16,355 nt of DNA, taken from positions 1 through 16,355 of the forward strand of contig CANRLE010000019.1 of the NCBI GenBank assembly GCA_947631385.1, given 5' to 3'. The position numbers and the translations under genes were made by a program. The notes beneath the pieces were generated by a model that made no database searches, was not told the origin of the DNA, and saw only the letters and a program-made list of their open reading frames with translations. Below are positions 5,803-13,199 of this stretch, piece by piece; the stretch's first letter is position 1; the number at the start of each line of letters is the position of its first letter. The stretch is from an uncultured Clostridia bacterium (GTDB lineage Bacteria > Bacillota > Clostridia > TANB77 > CAG-508).

Positions 5803-7174
5803 TTATTTTCCTAAACAGAATTTAGAGAAAATTTCATTGATAATATTTTCTTCTACAATTTCTCCTGTGATACTACCTAAATTTTCTAAAATATTTTTTA
5901 TAAAAATGGCTACCATGTCTAGTGGCATTTGATTTTCTATGGTCTCTCGTGTCTTTTCAATATTCTCAATTGCTTTTGTTATTAAATTTTTATGTCTTAC
6001 ATTAGTTATTACTGTTTCATTATCTAAATTTATTTCATTCAAATTAAATAATTTTATAATTTCTTCTTCTAATTTCTCTATTCCTACTTGATTTAAAGCT
6101 GAAAGTTTTATTATATTGCCACTATATTTCTTTAATAAACTATTATTTTCATCCAAAACACTTGGTAAATCAATCTTGTTTAATATAATAATTGACTTTC
6201 TATTTTTGATTAATTCTAAAATATCCATATCTTCATCAGTTAATTCTTTTGTACTGTCAAAAATAGCAATAATTAAATCTGCTTCTTTTGCCATTTCCCT
6301 AGACTTTGCTATTCCTATCTTTTCAACTTCGTCTTTTGCTTCCCTAATTCCTGCAGTATCTATCAATTTTAATGGAACTCCTCCAATTGTTACAAATTCT
6401 TCTATTGTGTCTCGTGTTGTTCCTTCATATTCCGTAACAATTGCTCTATCTTCTTTTAAAATAGCATTTAAAAGTGATGATTTACCTGCATTTGGCTTTC
6501 CTATAATTGCTGTTTTTATTCCTTCTTTTATTATCTTTCCATTGTCAAAACTCTTCTCTAATGCTTGTAATTTAGGCTCTACTTTGTCTAGCATTTCCAG
6601 TATCTGCTGACTTGTAACTTCTTCTACATCATATTCTGGATAATCTATGGCAACTTCTATATTGACCATTACATCTAGGATTTCTTGCTTTATTTCCGCT
6701 ATCTTTTTTGATAATACCCCTTCTAACTGCTTTATTCCAGTTTTGGCTTCTCTTTCCGATTTAGCATTAATAACATCAATAACAGATTCTGCTTGTAATA
6801 AGTCAATTCTCCCATTTAAAAATGCTCTTTTAGTAAATTCCCCTGGCTCAGCTAATTCAGCACCATTTTTTAGGCATATTTCTAAGATTTTTTTAACAAT
6901 GACATTCCCTCCATGTGAATTGATTTCACACATATTTTCCGTTGTATAGCTCTTTGGTGCTTTGAAATAAGAAACTAATACCTCATCAATTATTTGCCCA
7001 TTTTCAACAATATTGCCATATTTTATTGTGTAACCCTTTATTTCATCGATTTTTTGCTGATTTTTTGCTATAAAAATACGATTTAATATTTCAAAACAAT
7101 TTTCTCCACTCATTCTAATAATACCTATTCCTCCTATTCCGCGGAGCCGTAGATATTGACACAATCGTACTCAT
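5803..7174 (-). CDS. mnmE: tRNA modification GTPase MnmE (TrmE), with an apparent +1 frameshift near its 5' end
   Basis: MnmE is the GTPase partner of MnmG in wobble-uridine modification. The long open frame (stop at 5803, 453 residues if read from a TTG at 7164) carries the folate-binding N-domain and the G-domain motifs GKPNAGKSS (222-230), TTRDT (249-253), DTAG (269-272) and NKID (about 336). It ends in the catalytic FCLGK. The TTG has no ribosome binding site, and its first residues (CQYLRLR) are unlike the family. A good start lies at ATG 7172-7174 behind GGGGGG with 7-nt spacing; it reads MSTIVSISTAP and then runs out of frame to a stop. Removing one base inside CCGCGG (7139-7144) joins that start to GIGGIGIIRMSG and restores a typical 456-residue MnmE. 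So either this is a one-base insertion (sequence error or true mutation) or translation tolerates the shift. mnmE lies 84 bp after jag and upstream of mnmG. Confidence 0.93.
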
Positions 7175-7258
7175 TACTTTCCCCCCTTTTTCCAAATAAA
7201 AAAGTCAAAGAAAGAATTTACAAAATAACTTGTAAAATCCGACCTTTGACCTCCGATT

Positions 7259-7972
7259 TTATCTTTTATTATTTTTTAATGATATTACTACTCTTCTATG
7301 TGGTTCTTCGCCTATGCTCGTTGTTTCCACTTTTTCATTTTGCTGTAGTTTAGTATGAATAATTTTTCTTTCATATGCTTGCATTGGCTCCAATTTTACT
7401 GGCTTGTGTGTTCTTATTACTGTTCTAGCTACTTTTTCAGCTAATTCTTCTAATGTCTTTTCTCTTTTTGCTTTGTATCCTTCTATGTCTAAAATAACTC
7501 TTACTTTGTTCTCAATTCCTTTACCAGCTATGGCAGATAATACAGTTTGTAATGCATATAAAGTTTCTCCTCTGTAACCAATTAGATATCCTAAATCATT
7601 GTGATTTATGGTAACATTTATATAACTCGTTGTGCTTTCTACTGTGTAAGTAGTTCCTTCAGCTAGTTTTGATACAAAATCTTTTAAAAACTTCTCTACA
7701 TTTTCTTTTGCTTTTTCTTGTTCTTCTGCTGTTAGTTGTATTTCTTTTTTTGGTTTTACTTCTTCATGTCTAGTTTTCTTTTCATTTTTGCTTTCTTTTA
7801 ATGTCATTTCTACTTTAACAACTCTTGGTGTTAAAATACTGAAAAAACTTCTTTTATCTTCATTTTCTAATACTTTAATTTCAACTCTATCTTTAGAAAC
7901 ATTTAATTTTTTTAGTCCTTTTTCAATAGCTTCATTAGTGGTTTTTCCCTCGGAAATAATGGTATTTTCCAT
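7259..7972 (-). CDS. jag: RNA-binding protein Jag (SpoIIIJ-associated, KhpB)
   Basis: Jag/KhpB proteins bind RNA and are linked to envelope growth and cell division in Gram-positive bacteria; they are almost always encoded next to yidC. The 237-residue protein shows the usual three parts. A Jag_N domain covers about 1-55 (ISEGKTTNEAI near the start). A lysine- and glutamate-rich linker spans about 58-95. A KH domain carries the LIGYRGETL loop at 130-138. The C-terminal R3H domain has the RKIIH motif at 202-206 and ends in HRRVVISLK. GAGGAGG lies in the last yidC codons and the ATG begins 3 bp after the yidC stop, so the genes are tightly coupled. Confidence 0.95.
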   Translation of the reverse strand: MENTIISEGKTTNEAIEKGLKKLNVSKDRVEIKVLENEDKRSFFSILTPRVVKVEMTLKESKNEKKTRHEEVKPKKEIQLTAEEQEKAKENVEKFLKDFVSKLAEGTTYTVESTTSYINVTINHNDLGYLIGYRGETLYALQTVLSAIAGKGIENKVRVILDIEGYKAKREKTLEELAEKVARTVIRTHKPVKLEPMQAYERKIIHTKLQQNEKVETTSIGEEPHRRVVISLKNNKR

Positions 7973-7975
7973 TGA

Positions 7976-8881
7976 TTATTCCTCCTCACTTGCTTCTTCT
8001 TTTTTAAGAAATATTTCTATAATTAATCTTTCTAAAATCATTAAAATATTACTTACTAACCAATACATTGCCAAGCCTAAAGGTGCTACAAATGCTATAG
8101 ATATTGACATAATTGGCATCATCCATGACATCATTTTATTTGTTTGCATAATTGCATCCATTTCATTGTCTTCTTTTGGCTCTTCTGTCTTTCCGCTTTC
8201 TCCGTCTATCAATTTTTTTTGATTTTTCTCCATTTGCTTTTGTTGCATTGCTGTCGTCATTCTTATTGATATAAATGATGATAAGATATATAGCACTGGT
8301 ATAATATATACTGTGTAATCTGTCATGTTTTGTTGTGGTACTTTACTTAAGTCTAACCCTAAAAAGTTCATTTGGATATTTAACTTATCAACATTTGCAT
8401 CTTCTGGATTCTTTTCTTTTAACCAGTTATATTCTCTAATTAAATCAATTTCAGGATATACTCTACTTACTTCTTTTCCTTCTTCTTGTAGCTGTGTTAC
8501 ATATTTGTTAATATCTTCTGATGAGATTTTCTCCATATATGTAATAGGGCTTCTTACTAAGTAAAAAATTGATAGTAATAAAATTATTTGAACAATTCCT
8601 GTTAAACAACCACTGAATGGACTCATTTTTTCTGTTTTGTATAAATTCATCATTTCTTGGTTCATTTTTTCTGGGTCATTTTTGTACTTGAATTGTATTA
8701 CTTTCAACTTTTCCTGCAATTTACTAGTTTTCTGCACTGTTCTCTGCTGTTTTATTGATAAAGGTAACAATAATAATTTTATGATAACTGTAAATAAAAT
8801 AATAGCAAATCCATAATTGTTGACAATATTATATAGAATTGCTAACAGATAGCCAAATATGCCTGCAAAAAATTGAAACAT
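7976..8881 (-). CDS. yidC: Membrane protein insertase YidC (Oxa1/SpoIIIJ family)
   Basis: YidC inserts and folds membrane proteins, alone or with SecYEG. The 301-residue protein is of the short Gram-positive type without the large periplasmic domain. It has no lipobox, which some Bacillota homologues have. Hydrophobic segments lie at about 5-20, 24-41, 93-110, 190-206 and 252-288. The conserved groove arginine is in KQQR (R47), followed by the cytoplasmic hairpin with KLQEKLKVIQFKYKNDPEKM. An insert of charged residues at about 120-165 is extracytoplasmic by topology. The C-tail ends in an acidic KKEEASEEE. GGAGG directly follows the yidD stop, and jag follows after 3 bp, so yidD-yidC-jag is one operon. 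Confidence 0.96.
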   Translation of the reverse strand: MFQFFAGIFGYLLAILYNIVNNYGFAIILFTVIIKLLLLPLSIKQQRTVQKTSKLQEKLKVIQFKYKNDPEKMNQEMMNLYKTEKMSPFSGCLTGIVQIILLLSIFYLVRSPITYMEKISSEDINKYVTQLQEEGKEVSRVYPEIDLIREYNWLKEKNPEDANVDKLNIQMNFLGLDLSKVPQQNMTDYTVYIIPVLYILSSFISIRMTTAMQQKQMEKNQKKLIDGESGKTEEPKEDNEMDAIMQTNKMMSWMMPIMSISIAFVAPLGLAMYWLVSNILMILERLIIEIFLKKEEASEEE

Positions 8882-8898
8882 TCTTGTTCCTCCTCACT

Positions 8899-9117
8899 CT
8901 ATTTTAGCGGATCATATCCTCCTTTTGAGAAAGGATTGCATCTTAGAATTCTTTGAATTCCTTTTATTATCCCTTTCCCTGCCCCATATTTTTGAATTGC
9001 TTGTTTTGTGTATTCTGAGCATGTTGGATAAAATTTGCAATGAATATTTTTACTTTCAAGCCATAAGGATATATGTTTTTGATATCCATTTATGAGCCAA
9101 ATAAGTAATTTTTTCAT
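8899..9117 (-). CDS. yidD: Membrane protein insertion efficiency factor YidD
   Basis: YidD is a small membrane-associated protein that assists YidC-dependent insertion. At 72 residues it has normal length. It shows an amphipathic N-terminus with WLINGYQKHIS, then HCKFYPTCSEY (26-36) and the conserved RILRCNPF (56-63) and GGYDP (66-70). Conserved cysteines are present at 27, 33 and 60. The ATG overlaps the rnpA stop as ATGA (9114-9117), and GAGG lies 8 nt ahead inside rnpA, which implies translational coupling. yidC follows 17 bp after the stop. The order rnpA-yidD-yidC is conserved in many bacteria. Confidence 0.97.
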   Translation of the reverse strand: MKKLLIWLINGYQKHISLWLESKNIHCKFYPTCSEYTKQAIQKYGAGKGIIKGIQRILRCNPFSKGGYDPLK

Positions 9118-9467
9118 GTTTCTTCCTCGATTATGTTTGCCTTTTTTAATATACTATTCATGTCTTTATGTATGTTTTGATAATTTGCTTTTTCTGTTTC
9201 TATGCTTTTTTTCCATAAAAATATTATTTGATAACCTGTTTTTAAGTCTTTTTCATAAAAAGAATAGTTCTCTCTTATTAGCCTTTTTATCTGGTTTCTT
9301 CTGGTTGCTTTTGCTATTTTTGTACTAATAGCAAGCCCCAATAAATTAACTTCTTTTATGGAACCTTTTTTTATAAAAGCCTCTATACACTGCCCTGAAT
9401 AATATTTTCCTTTTGACAAAACATTTTTAAATTCATAATTTTTTTTCATCATTTTTGTTTTTTTCAT
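9114..9467 (-). CDS. rnpA: Ribonuclease P protein component
   Basis: RnpA is the basic protein subunit that assists the RNase P ribozyme in removing 5' leaders from precursor tRNAs. The 117-residue protein contains the signature ATRRNQIKRLIRE (54-66), and a preceding beta strand segment NLLGLAISTK. Lysine-rich composition and length fit the family. An AAAGGA lies about 7 nt ahead of the first ATG; a second in-frame ATG at residue 7 (MKKNYEF) lacks as good a site. It lies 60 bp after rpmH and overlaps yidD by 4 bp, the standard rpmH-rnpA-yidD arrangement. Confidence 0.97.
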   Translation of the reverse strand: MKKTKMMKKNYEFKNVLSKGKYYSGQCIEAFIKKGSIKEVNLLGLAISTKIAKATRRNQIKRLIRENYSFYEKDLKTGYQIIFLWKKSIETEKANYQNIHKDMNSILKKANIIEEET

Positions 9468-9527
9468 TCTTTTTCCTTTCTTGCTAGGTAAATAAGATGA
9501 AAAAATATGTTTAAAAGGCTTACTTTT

Positions 9528-9662
9528 TTAAGCAGTCAATTTTTTTCTACCTTTTGCTCTTCTTGCTTTTAATACGTTTCTTCCAGCCTTTGTCTTCATT
9601 CTCTTCATAAATCCGTGTTCTTTCTTTTCTTGTCTGTTTTTTGGTTGAAATGTTCTTTTCAT
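9528..9662 (-). CDS. rpmH: Large ribosomal subunit protein bL34
   Basis: This 44-residue, highly basic protein begins MKRTFQPKNRQEKKEHGF and ends AKGRKKLTA, with the MKTKAGRNVLKARRAKGR core that defines bL34. The protein binds 23S rRNA in the large ribosomal subunit. The gene is read on the minus strand from ATG 9662 to TAA 9528-9530, with a near-perfect AGGAGGTG ribosome binding site 8 nt ahead. A strong promoter at 9702-9731 drives it. It is the first gene of the left-hand block and directly faces dnaA across the origin, as in most Bacillota. Confidence 0.97.
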   Translation of the reverse strand: MKRTFQPKNRQEKKEHGFMKRMKTKAGRNVLKARRAKGRKKLTA

Positions 9663-9701
9663 TGTAATTACACCTCCTACTGATAATTAACAAGTATATC
9701 G

Positions 9702-9731
9702 ATTATACCTCATTCCGTAATAAAAAGTCAA
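9702..9731 (-). promoter_or_regulatory. Promoter of rpmH-rnpA-yidD-yidC-jag
   Basis: The minus strand has -35 TTGACT (9726-9731), an 18-nt spacer and a perfect -10 TATAAT (9702-9707). The leader to rpmH is about 33 nt. This is the strongest-looking promoter in the window, as expected for a ribosomal protein gene. Confidence 0.85.
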
Positions 9732-9794
9732 GTGTTTTTTTAATTTTAATTTTGATTTTTCTGTTTTATGTAACTTTTTAATTTTTTTAGACAT

Positions 9795-10005
9795 TTTTCC
9801 ACAGTTTTTTTCTATTTTATCCACATTTAAAAAATTTTTTCCACATTTTTATTGACTTCTTATATAAAAATTTGTTATTATAAGGGAAATTGAAATAATA
9901 TGATTTTTTATTGAAAAATAAATGAATTTTTGTTCGTAAAAATAGCAGACAAATTAACTTAAAATAATCCAATTTATCAACAGTTGTGGATAATTTTGTG
10001 GATAA
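9795..10005. other. oriC part 1: DnaA-box cluster upstream of dnaA
   Basis: Six DnaA boxes lie in the rpmH-dnaA gap. On the plus strand they are TTTTCCACA (9795-9803), the perfect TTATCCACA (9817-9825), TTTTCCACA (9837-9845) and TTATCAACA (9974-9982). On the minus strand two perfect boxes read TGTGGATAA at 9985-9993 and 9997-10005. The last three sit in the dnaA leader downstream of its promoter, where they could also serve autorepression. The cluster faces the second one after dnaA and gives the bipartite origin known from Bacillus subtilis. Confidence 0.85.
9852..9881 (+). promoter_or_regulatory. Promoter of dnaA
   Basis: TTGACT (9852-9857), an 18-nt spacer and TATTAT (9876-9881) each match the sigma-70 consensus in 5 of 6 positions. 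The start near 9888 would give a leader of about 145 nt that contains three DnaA boxes, consistent with autoregulation by DnaA. Confidence 0.7.
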
Positions 10006-10032
10006 ATACATTTTAGAAAGGATGAATTTCAA

Positions 10033-11403
10033 ATGGACATAGACAAGCAAGATTTAATGCAAAAAATAAAAGATGAACTAAGAAAAGAACTAACAAAAAT
10101 TTCTTATGATACATGGATAAAACCATTAGAAATCCGCAGTATAGAAGGAAATCATATTGTTTTTACAACAGTTTCTGAATTTCAAAGAGACTATGCTGAA
10201 AACAAATATAAACCATTAATATTAAATACATTAAGTTTTCTTACGAATAAAGATTGGACATATTCTGTCATTGACCTAGAAAAAGAGCAATTAGAAGCAG
10301 AATTAAAAGATCAACCTGAAGAATATGATGAAGAATCTCAAGAAGAACTTCCATCACCAGAAGTAATGTCAAACCAAACTACAATTGACCGTAAATACAC
10401 TTTTGAAAATTTCGTCGTTGGTGATAATAATAAATTTGCACATGCAGCTGCATTGGCAGTAGGGGATAAGCCCGGAGAAGACTATAATCCGCTATTTATT
10501 TACGGAGGGTCTGGATTAGGGAAAACTCACTTAATGCATGCCATTGGAAATCGAATATTGGAAAAACACAAAAACTACAATGTGTTATATGTAACATCTG
10601 AAACATTTACCAATCAACTAATTAATGCGATAAAAGACTACAAAAATGACATGTTTAGAAATAAATACAGAACAATTGATGTTTTACTTATTGATGATAT
10701 TCAATTTATTGCTGGAAAAGAGAAAATTCAAGAAGAATTTTTCCATACTTTCAATACTTTGAGGGAGAAGAGGAAGCAAATCGTTATTTCTAGTGATAAG
10801 CCACCTAGAGATATTCCATTTTTAGAAGACCGTTTAAAATCTAGATTTGAATGGGGACTTCTTGCGGATCTTTATTCTCCAGATTATGAAACACGTTTTG
10901 CTATTTTAAGAAAAAAAGCTCAAGAAGAAAATGTCATTATAGATGATTACATTCTTTCTAACATAGCAAACAAAATAGATTCCAACATTAGAGAATTAGA
11001 AGGAGTTTATAATAAAATTGTTGCTAGAGCTTCATTAACACATAGTCCAATAACTATAGAATTAGCTGAAAAAATTATAAATGAATTCAAATACGAAAGC
11101 GAAAAAGTAATTTCATCTGATTTCATCCAAGAAACAGTTGCAAAATATTTCAGCATTGATAAAGATGATTTATCAAGTAATAAGCGTTCTAATGATATTG
11201 CTTTTCCAAGACAAATTGCTATGTACTTATGTAGGGAAGTAGCAAACATGTCTTATCCTCAAATAGGAACAGACTTTGGGGGAAGAGACCACTCAACTGT
11301 AATGCATGGATGTAAAAAAATAGAAAAAGAAATAAAAGAAAAAAATAATACTAAGTTAATTGTGGATAGTGTGAAAAACATTATCATAAATGGAAAACAA
11401 TAG
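10033..11403 (+). CDS. dnaA: Chromosomal replication initiator protein DnaA
   Basis: DnaA is the AAA+ initiator that binds DnaA boxes, melts the origin and loads helicase. The 456-residue protein has the full four-domain plan. Domain I (about 1-80) holds SYDTWIKPLE. An acidic linker (about 85-118) is rich in E, D and Q. The AAA+ core has Walker A GGSGLGKTH (158-166), Walker B LLIDD (218-222) and the arginine-finger segment RLKSRFEWG (267-275). Domain IV has the box-binding signature FGGRDHSTVMH (415-425). AGAAAGGA precedes the ATG with somewhat long spacing (about 10 nt). The gene sits between two DnaA-box clusters, so autoregulation is likely. Confidence 0.99.
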   Translation: MDIDKQDLMQKIKDELRKELTKISYDTWIKPLEIRSIEGNHIVFTTVSEFQRDYAENKYKPLILNTLSFLTNKDWTYSVIDLEKEQLEAELKDQPEEYDEESQEELPSPEVMSNQTTIDRKYTFENFVVGDNNKFAHAAALAVGDKPGEDYNPLFIYGGSGLGKTHLMHAIGNRILEKHKNYNVLYVTSETFTNQLINAIKDYKNDMFRNKYRTIDVLLIDDIQFIAGKEKIQEEFFHTFNTLREKRKQIVISSDKPPRDIPFLEDRLKSRFEWGLLADLYSPDYETRFAILRKKAQEENVIIDDYILSNIANKIDSNIRELEGVYNKIVARASLTHSPITIELAEKIINEFKYESEKVISSDFIQETVAKYFSIDKDDLSSNKRSNDIAFPRQIAMYLCREVANMSYPQIGTDFGGRDHSTVMHGCKKIEKEIKEKNNTKLIVDSVKNIIINGKQ

Positions 11404-11502
11404 AAAACAAAACGACTTTGAAATTTTTTTGAAATTTGTGTTTGAAAAAATCTTGTTTGGATAAAAACAAATCAATCTATTCTTACGGAAATAATTGATT
11501 CG

Positions 11503-11668
11503 ATATCCACAGCCAGTTGTTAAAAAGCTGTTTATAAACTGTGAACAAATAGGTTTTCAACAATTAGATTTTTAAAGTGTGGAAAAAACGACAAGTTTTC
11601 CACCAAGTTATAAACAACAATTTTTCTAGGGATTCTAATAATCAACATAGTTTTCCACAGTTTCCACA
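11503..11668. other. oriC part 2: DnaA-box cluster between dnaA and dnaN
   Basis: Plus-strand boxes are ATATCCACA (11503-11511), the weak TTTTCCACC (11596-11604), TTTTCCACA (11651-11659) and GTTTCCACA (11660-11668). TGTGGAAAA at 11578-11586 is a minus-strand box. The last two are directly abutting and lie next to triplet repeats and an AT-rich region, the arrangement of a basal unwinding system. The rest of the 321-bp gap has the 10-bp palindrome GTTTATAAAC (11530-11539) and no coding potential. Confidence 0.8.
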
Positions 11669-11672
11669 GTAC

Positions 11673-11712
11673 CTAATACTAATACTACTAATAATATTTT
11701 ATATTATATAAA
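11673..11712. other. DnaA-trio run and AT-rich unwinding element of oriC
   Basis: Directly after the tandem boxes the plus strand reads eight triplets of CTA or ATA (11673-11696). On the other strand, read 3' to 5', these are GAT or TAT units with a constant central A, close to the DnaA-trio motif that recruits DnaA onto single-stranded DNA. An uninterrupted A/T stretch (11691-11712) follows, running into the dnaN ribosome binding site. Position and order match the Bacillus subtilis unwinding region between dnaA and dnaN. Confidence 0.75.
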
Positions 11713-11724
11713 GGAGGAAGCAAA

Positions 11725-12843
11725 ATGAAAATAGTTTGTTACAAAGATACTATTTTAAAAGCTCTTAATTCCGTAGTAAAAGGCGTATCTTCAAAAACAA
11801 CAATGCCTATACTAGAAGGAATACTAATTCAAACAAATGATAATGAAATAAAATTAACAACCTATGATTTAGAAATAGGGATAGAATATGTAATGGAATG
11901 TGAAGTAAAAGAACAGGGAAGTACAGTAGTAAATGCAATCATGTTTAGTGAAATCATTAGAAAATTACCTGATACAGAAATTCATATTTCATTAAATAGT
12001 AATAATCTATTGGAAATTGAGTGTGAAGGATCATTATACAAATTAGCAACAATGAAACCAGAAGAATTTCCAGAATTACCAAAAATAGAAGTTGAAAATT
12101 CTATTGAAGTAGACCAAAATATTTTAAAAAACATGATAAGAAAAACAATCTTTGCTGTAAGTACAGAAGAGAGTAGACCAATTTTTACAGGATGTTTATT
12201 TGAAGTTGAAAATAATAAATTAACTGTAGTTTCTGTAGATGGCTTTAGATTAGCATTACGTTCTATATATTTAAATAAGCAAAGTAATAATTTTAAAGCA
12301 GTTATTCCGGGAAAAACTTTAAATGAAGTGAACAAAATTATTTCAGATTCATTTGACAATGTAAAAATAGGAGTAGCTAAAAATCAAGCATTATTTGAAA
12401 TGGACAACTGTAAAGTAGTTACTAGAATTTTAGATGGAGAATTTTTAAATTATAAAAACGTAATTCCAAGCAATTGGGAAACAAGAATTAAAGTAAATAA
12501 AAACAATATACAAAATAGTTTTGAAAGAATTAGTTTAATTTCTGCATCTTCAGTAGAAAAAGAAAAAAAATATCCAGTAAAAGTAAGAGTAGATATAGGA
12601 AAAGTAACAATTTCATGTACTAACCAAACAGGAGATGCTAAAGAAGAATTATATGTTTCAACAGAAGGAAAAGACTTAGAAGCAGGATTTAATCCTAAAT
12701 ATTTTCTTGATAGTTTGAAAGCAATTGATGATGAAGAAGTATATATAGAATTTGGAACTAGCATATCACCATGTTTGATAAAGTCAATTGAAAATAATGA
12801 TTACACTTATATGATTTTACCAATTCGATTAAAAGAAGATTAA
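11725..12843 (+). CDS. dnaN: DNA polymerase III sliding clamp, beta subunit
   Basis: DnaN is the ring-shaped homodimeric clamp that tethers DNA polymerase III to DNA and binds many repair factors. The 372-residue length is normal for three clamp folds (about 1-125, 126-245, 246-372). Recognisable segments are the N-terminal TTMPILEGILI, the DGFRLALR strand in domain II and the C-terminal YTYMILPIRL, which helps form the peptide-binding pocket. AAGGAGG at 11711-11717 lies 7 nt ahead of the ATG and overlaps the end of the unwinding region. A terminator follows the stop. The S4-domain gene yaaA, often next in line, is missing. Confidence 0.99.
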   Translation: MKIVCYKDTILKALNSVVKGVSSKTTMPILEGILIQTNDNEIKLTTYDLEIGIEYVMECEVKEQGSTVVNAIMFSEIIRKLPDTEIHISLNSNNLLEIECEGSLYKLATMKPEEFPELPKIEVENSIEVDQNILKNMIRKTIFAVSTEESRPIFTGCLFEVENNKLTVVSVDGFRLALRSIYLNKQSNNFKAVIPGKTLNEVNKIISDSFDNVKIGVAKNQALFEMDNCKVVTRILDGEFLNYKNVIPSNWETRIKVNKNNIQNSFERISLISASSVEKEKKYPVKVRVDIGKVTISCTNQTGDAKEELYVSTEGKDLEAGFNPKYFLDSLKAIDDEEVYIEFGTSISPCLIKSIENNDYTYMILPIRLKED

Positions 12844-12849
12844 AAAGAA

Positions 12850-12880
12850 AAAGGTAGAAGAAATTCTGCCTTTCATTTTT
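12850..12880 (+). terminator. Intrinsic terminator of dnaN
   Basis: AAAGGTAGAA (12850-12859) pairs with TTCTGCCTTT (12864-12873) over 10 bp, including one U-G pair, around a GAAA tetraloop. CATTTTT follows. It starts 7 bp after the dnaN stop codon and would separate dnaN from recF-gyrB. Confidence 0.8.
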
Positions 12881-12882
12881 AG

Positions 12883-12914
12883 TTTTCCACAAATTGATAT
12901 TTTTTTGTGGAAAC
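12883..12914. repeat. Inverted pair of DnaA-box-like sites after dnaN
   Basis: TTTTCCACA (12883-12891, plus) and TGTGGAAAC (12906-12914, minus) face each other across 14 bp. Together they form an inverted repeat (AGTTTTCCACAAA against TTTGTGGAAACT with one bulged T). No T-run follows, so it is not an obvious terminator. Confidence 0.6.
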
Positions 12915-13054
12915 TTAAAGAGAAAAATAGCAAAAAAAAGATTTTAAAAGATAATAGAAGAAAAAGTGATATAAATAATTACAAATGAATTTATTTGATT
13001 TTTAAAAAAATATAAAAAATCTAAATGAGGAAATTTGACGTTAAAAAAATAACG

Positions 13055-13107
13055 ACGCATGAGAATGAAAAATAAGACGATTTTATTTTTTTGCCATATA
13101 ATTTCAT
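13055..13107 (+). promoter_or_regulatory. Promoter-like element, copy B (probable recF-gyrB promoter)
   Basis: AATGAAAAATAAGACG (13064-13079), 17 nt, then a perfect TATAAT (13097-13102) followed by TTCAT. The upstream portion from 13055 also matches copy A with two differences. A start near 13109 would put the phased A-tract array in the recF leader. It is the only good -10 between the dnaN terminator and recF. Confidence 0.6.
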
Positions 13108-13110
13108 TAC

Positions 13111-13180
13111 GAAAAAAATAGATAAAAATAGATAAAAAAAGAAAAAATTAGAAAAAAAAAGATAAAAAAAGATAAAATTA
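13111..13180 (+). repeat. Seven A-tracts phased at exactly 10 bp
   Basis: G occurs at 13111, 13121, 13131, 13141, 13151, 13161 and 13171 and nowhere else in this 70-bp stretch, which otherwise contains only A and T. Each unit is GA followed by mostly A. A-tracts repeated once per helical turn are the classic cause of intrinsic DNA curvature. Confidence 0.8.
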
Positions 13181-13199
13181 TAAACAAATGGGGTATAAT

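Larger units (their letters stand above)
12915..13199. other. dnaN-recF intergenic region, remainder
   Basis: No gene is visible here. The region is extremely A-rich. It contains a short hairpin CGTTA / TAACG (13039-13054), copy B of the promoter-like element (13055-13107) and a 70-bp phased A-tract array (13111-13180). In many Bacillota this slot holds yaaA, and no remnant of it can be read. Confidence 0.6.

Noticed and set aside
6116..6949. Two long plus-strand open frames (164 and 100 codons)
   Set aside because: They lie antisense to mnmE, whose GTPase motifs are unmistakable. Their translations are repetitive in S, I and F, as expected from reading an A+T-rich gene backwards.
7175..7258. 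Promoter or terminator between jag and mnmE
   Set aside because: A TTGACT is present on the minus strand but no -10 lies at proper spacing, and the small TTTACAA / TTGTAAA hairpin has no T-run; mnmE is more likely co-transcribed with jag.
9468..9527. Separate signal in the rpmH-rnpA gap
   Set aside because: Only the rnpA ribosome binding site is recognisable in these 60 bp.
9817..10050. 77-codon minus-strand open frame in the rpmH-dnaA gap
   Set aside because: It covers the DnaA boxes and dnaA promoter, has no ribosome binding site and no recognisable composition or motif.
12997..13021. GATTTTT / AAAAATC inverted repeat as a terminator
   Set aside because: The stem is seven A/T-rich pairs with a long A-rich loop and no T-run, which is easily formed by chance in this base composition.
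13111..13180. CRISPR-like array
   Set aside because: The period is only 10 bp with no distinct spacers, and no cas genes are present; it is a phased A-tract array.
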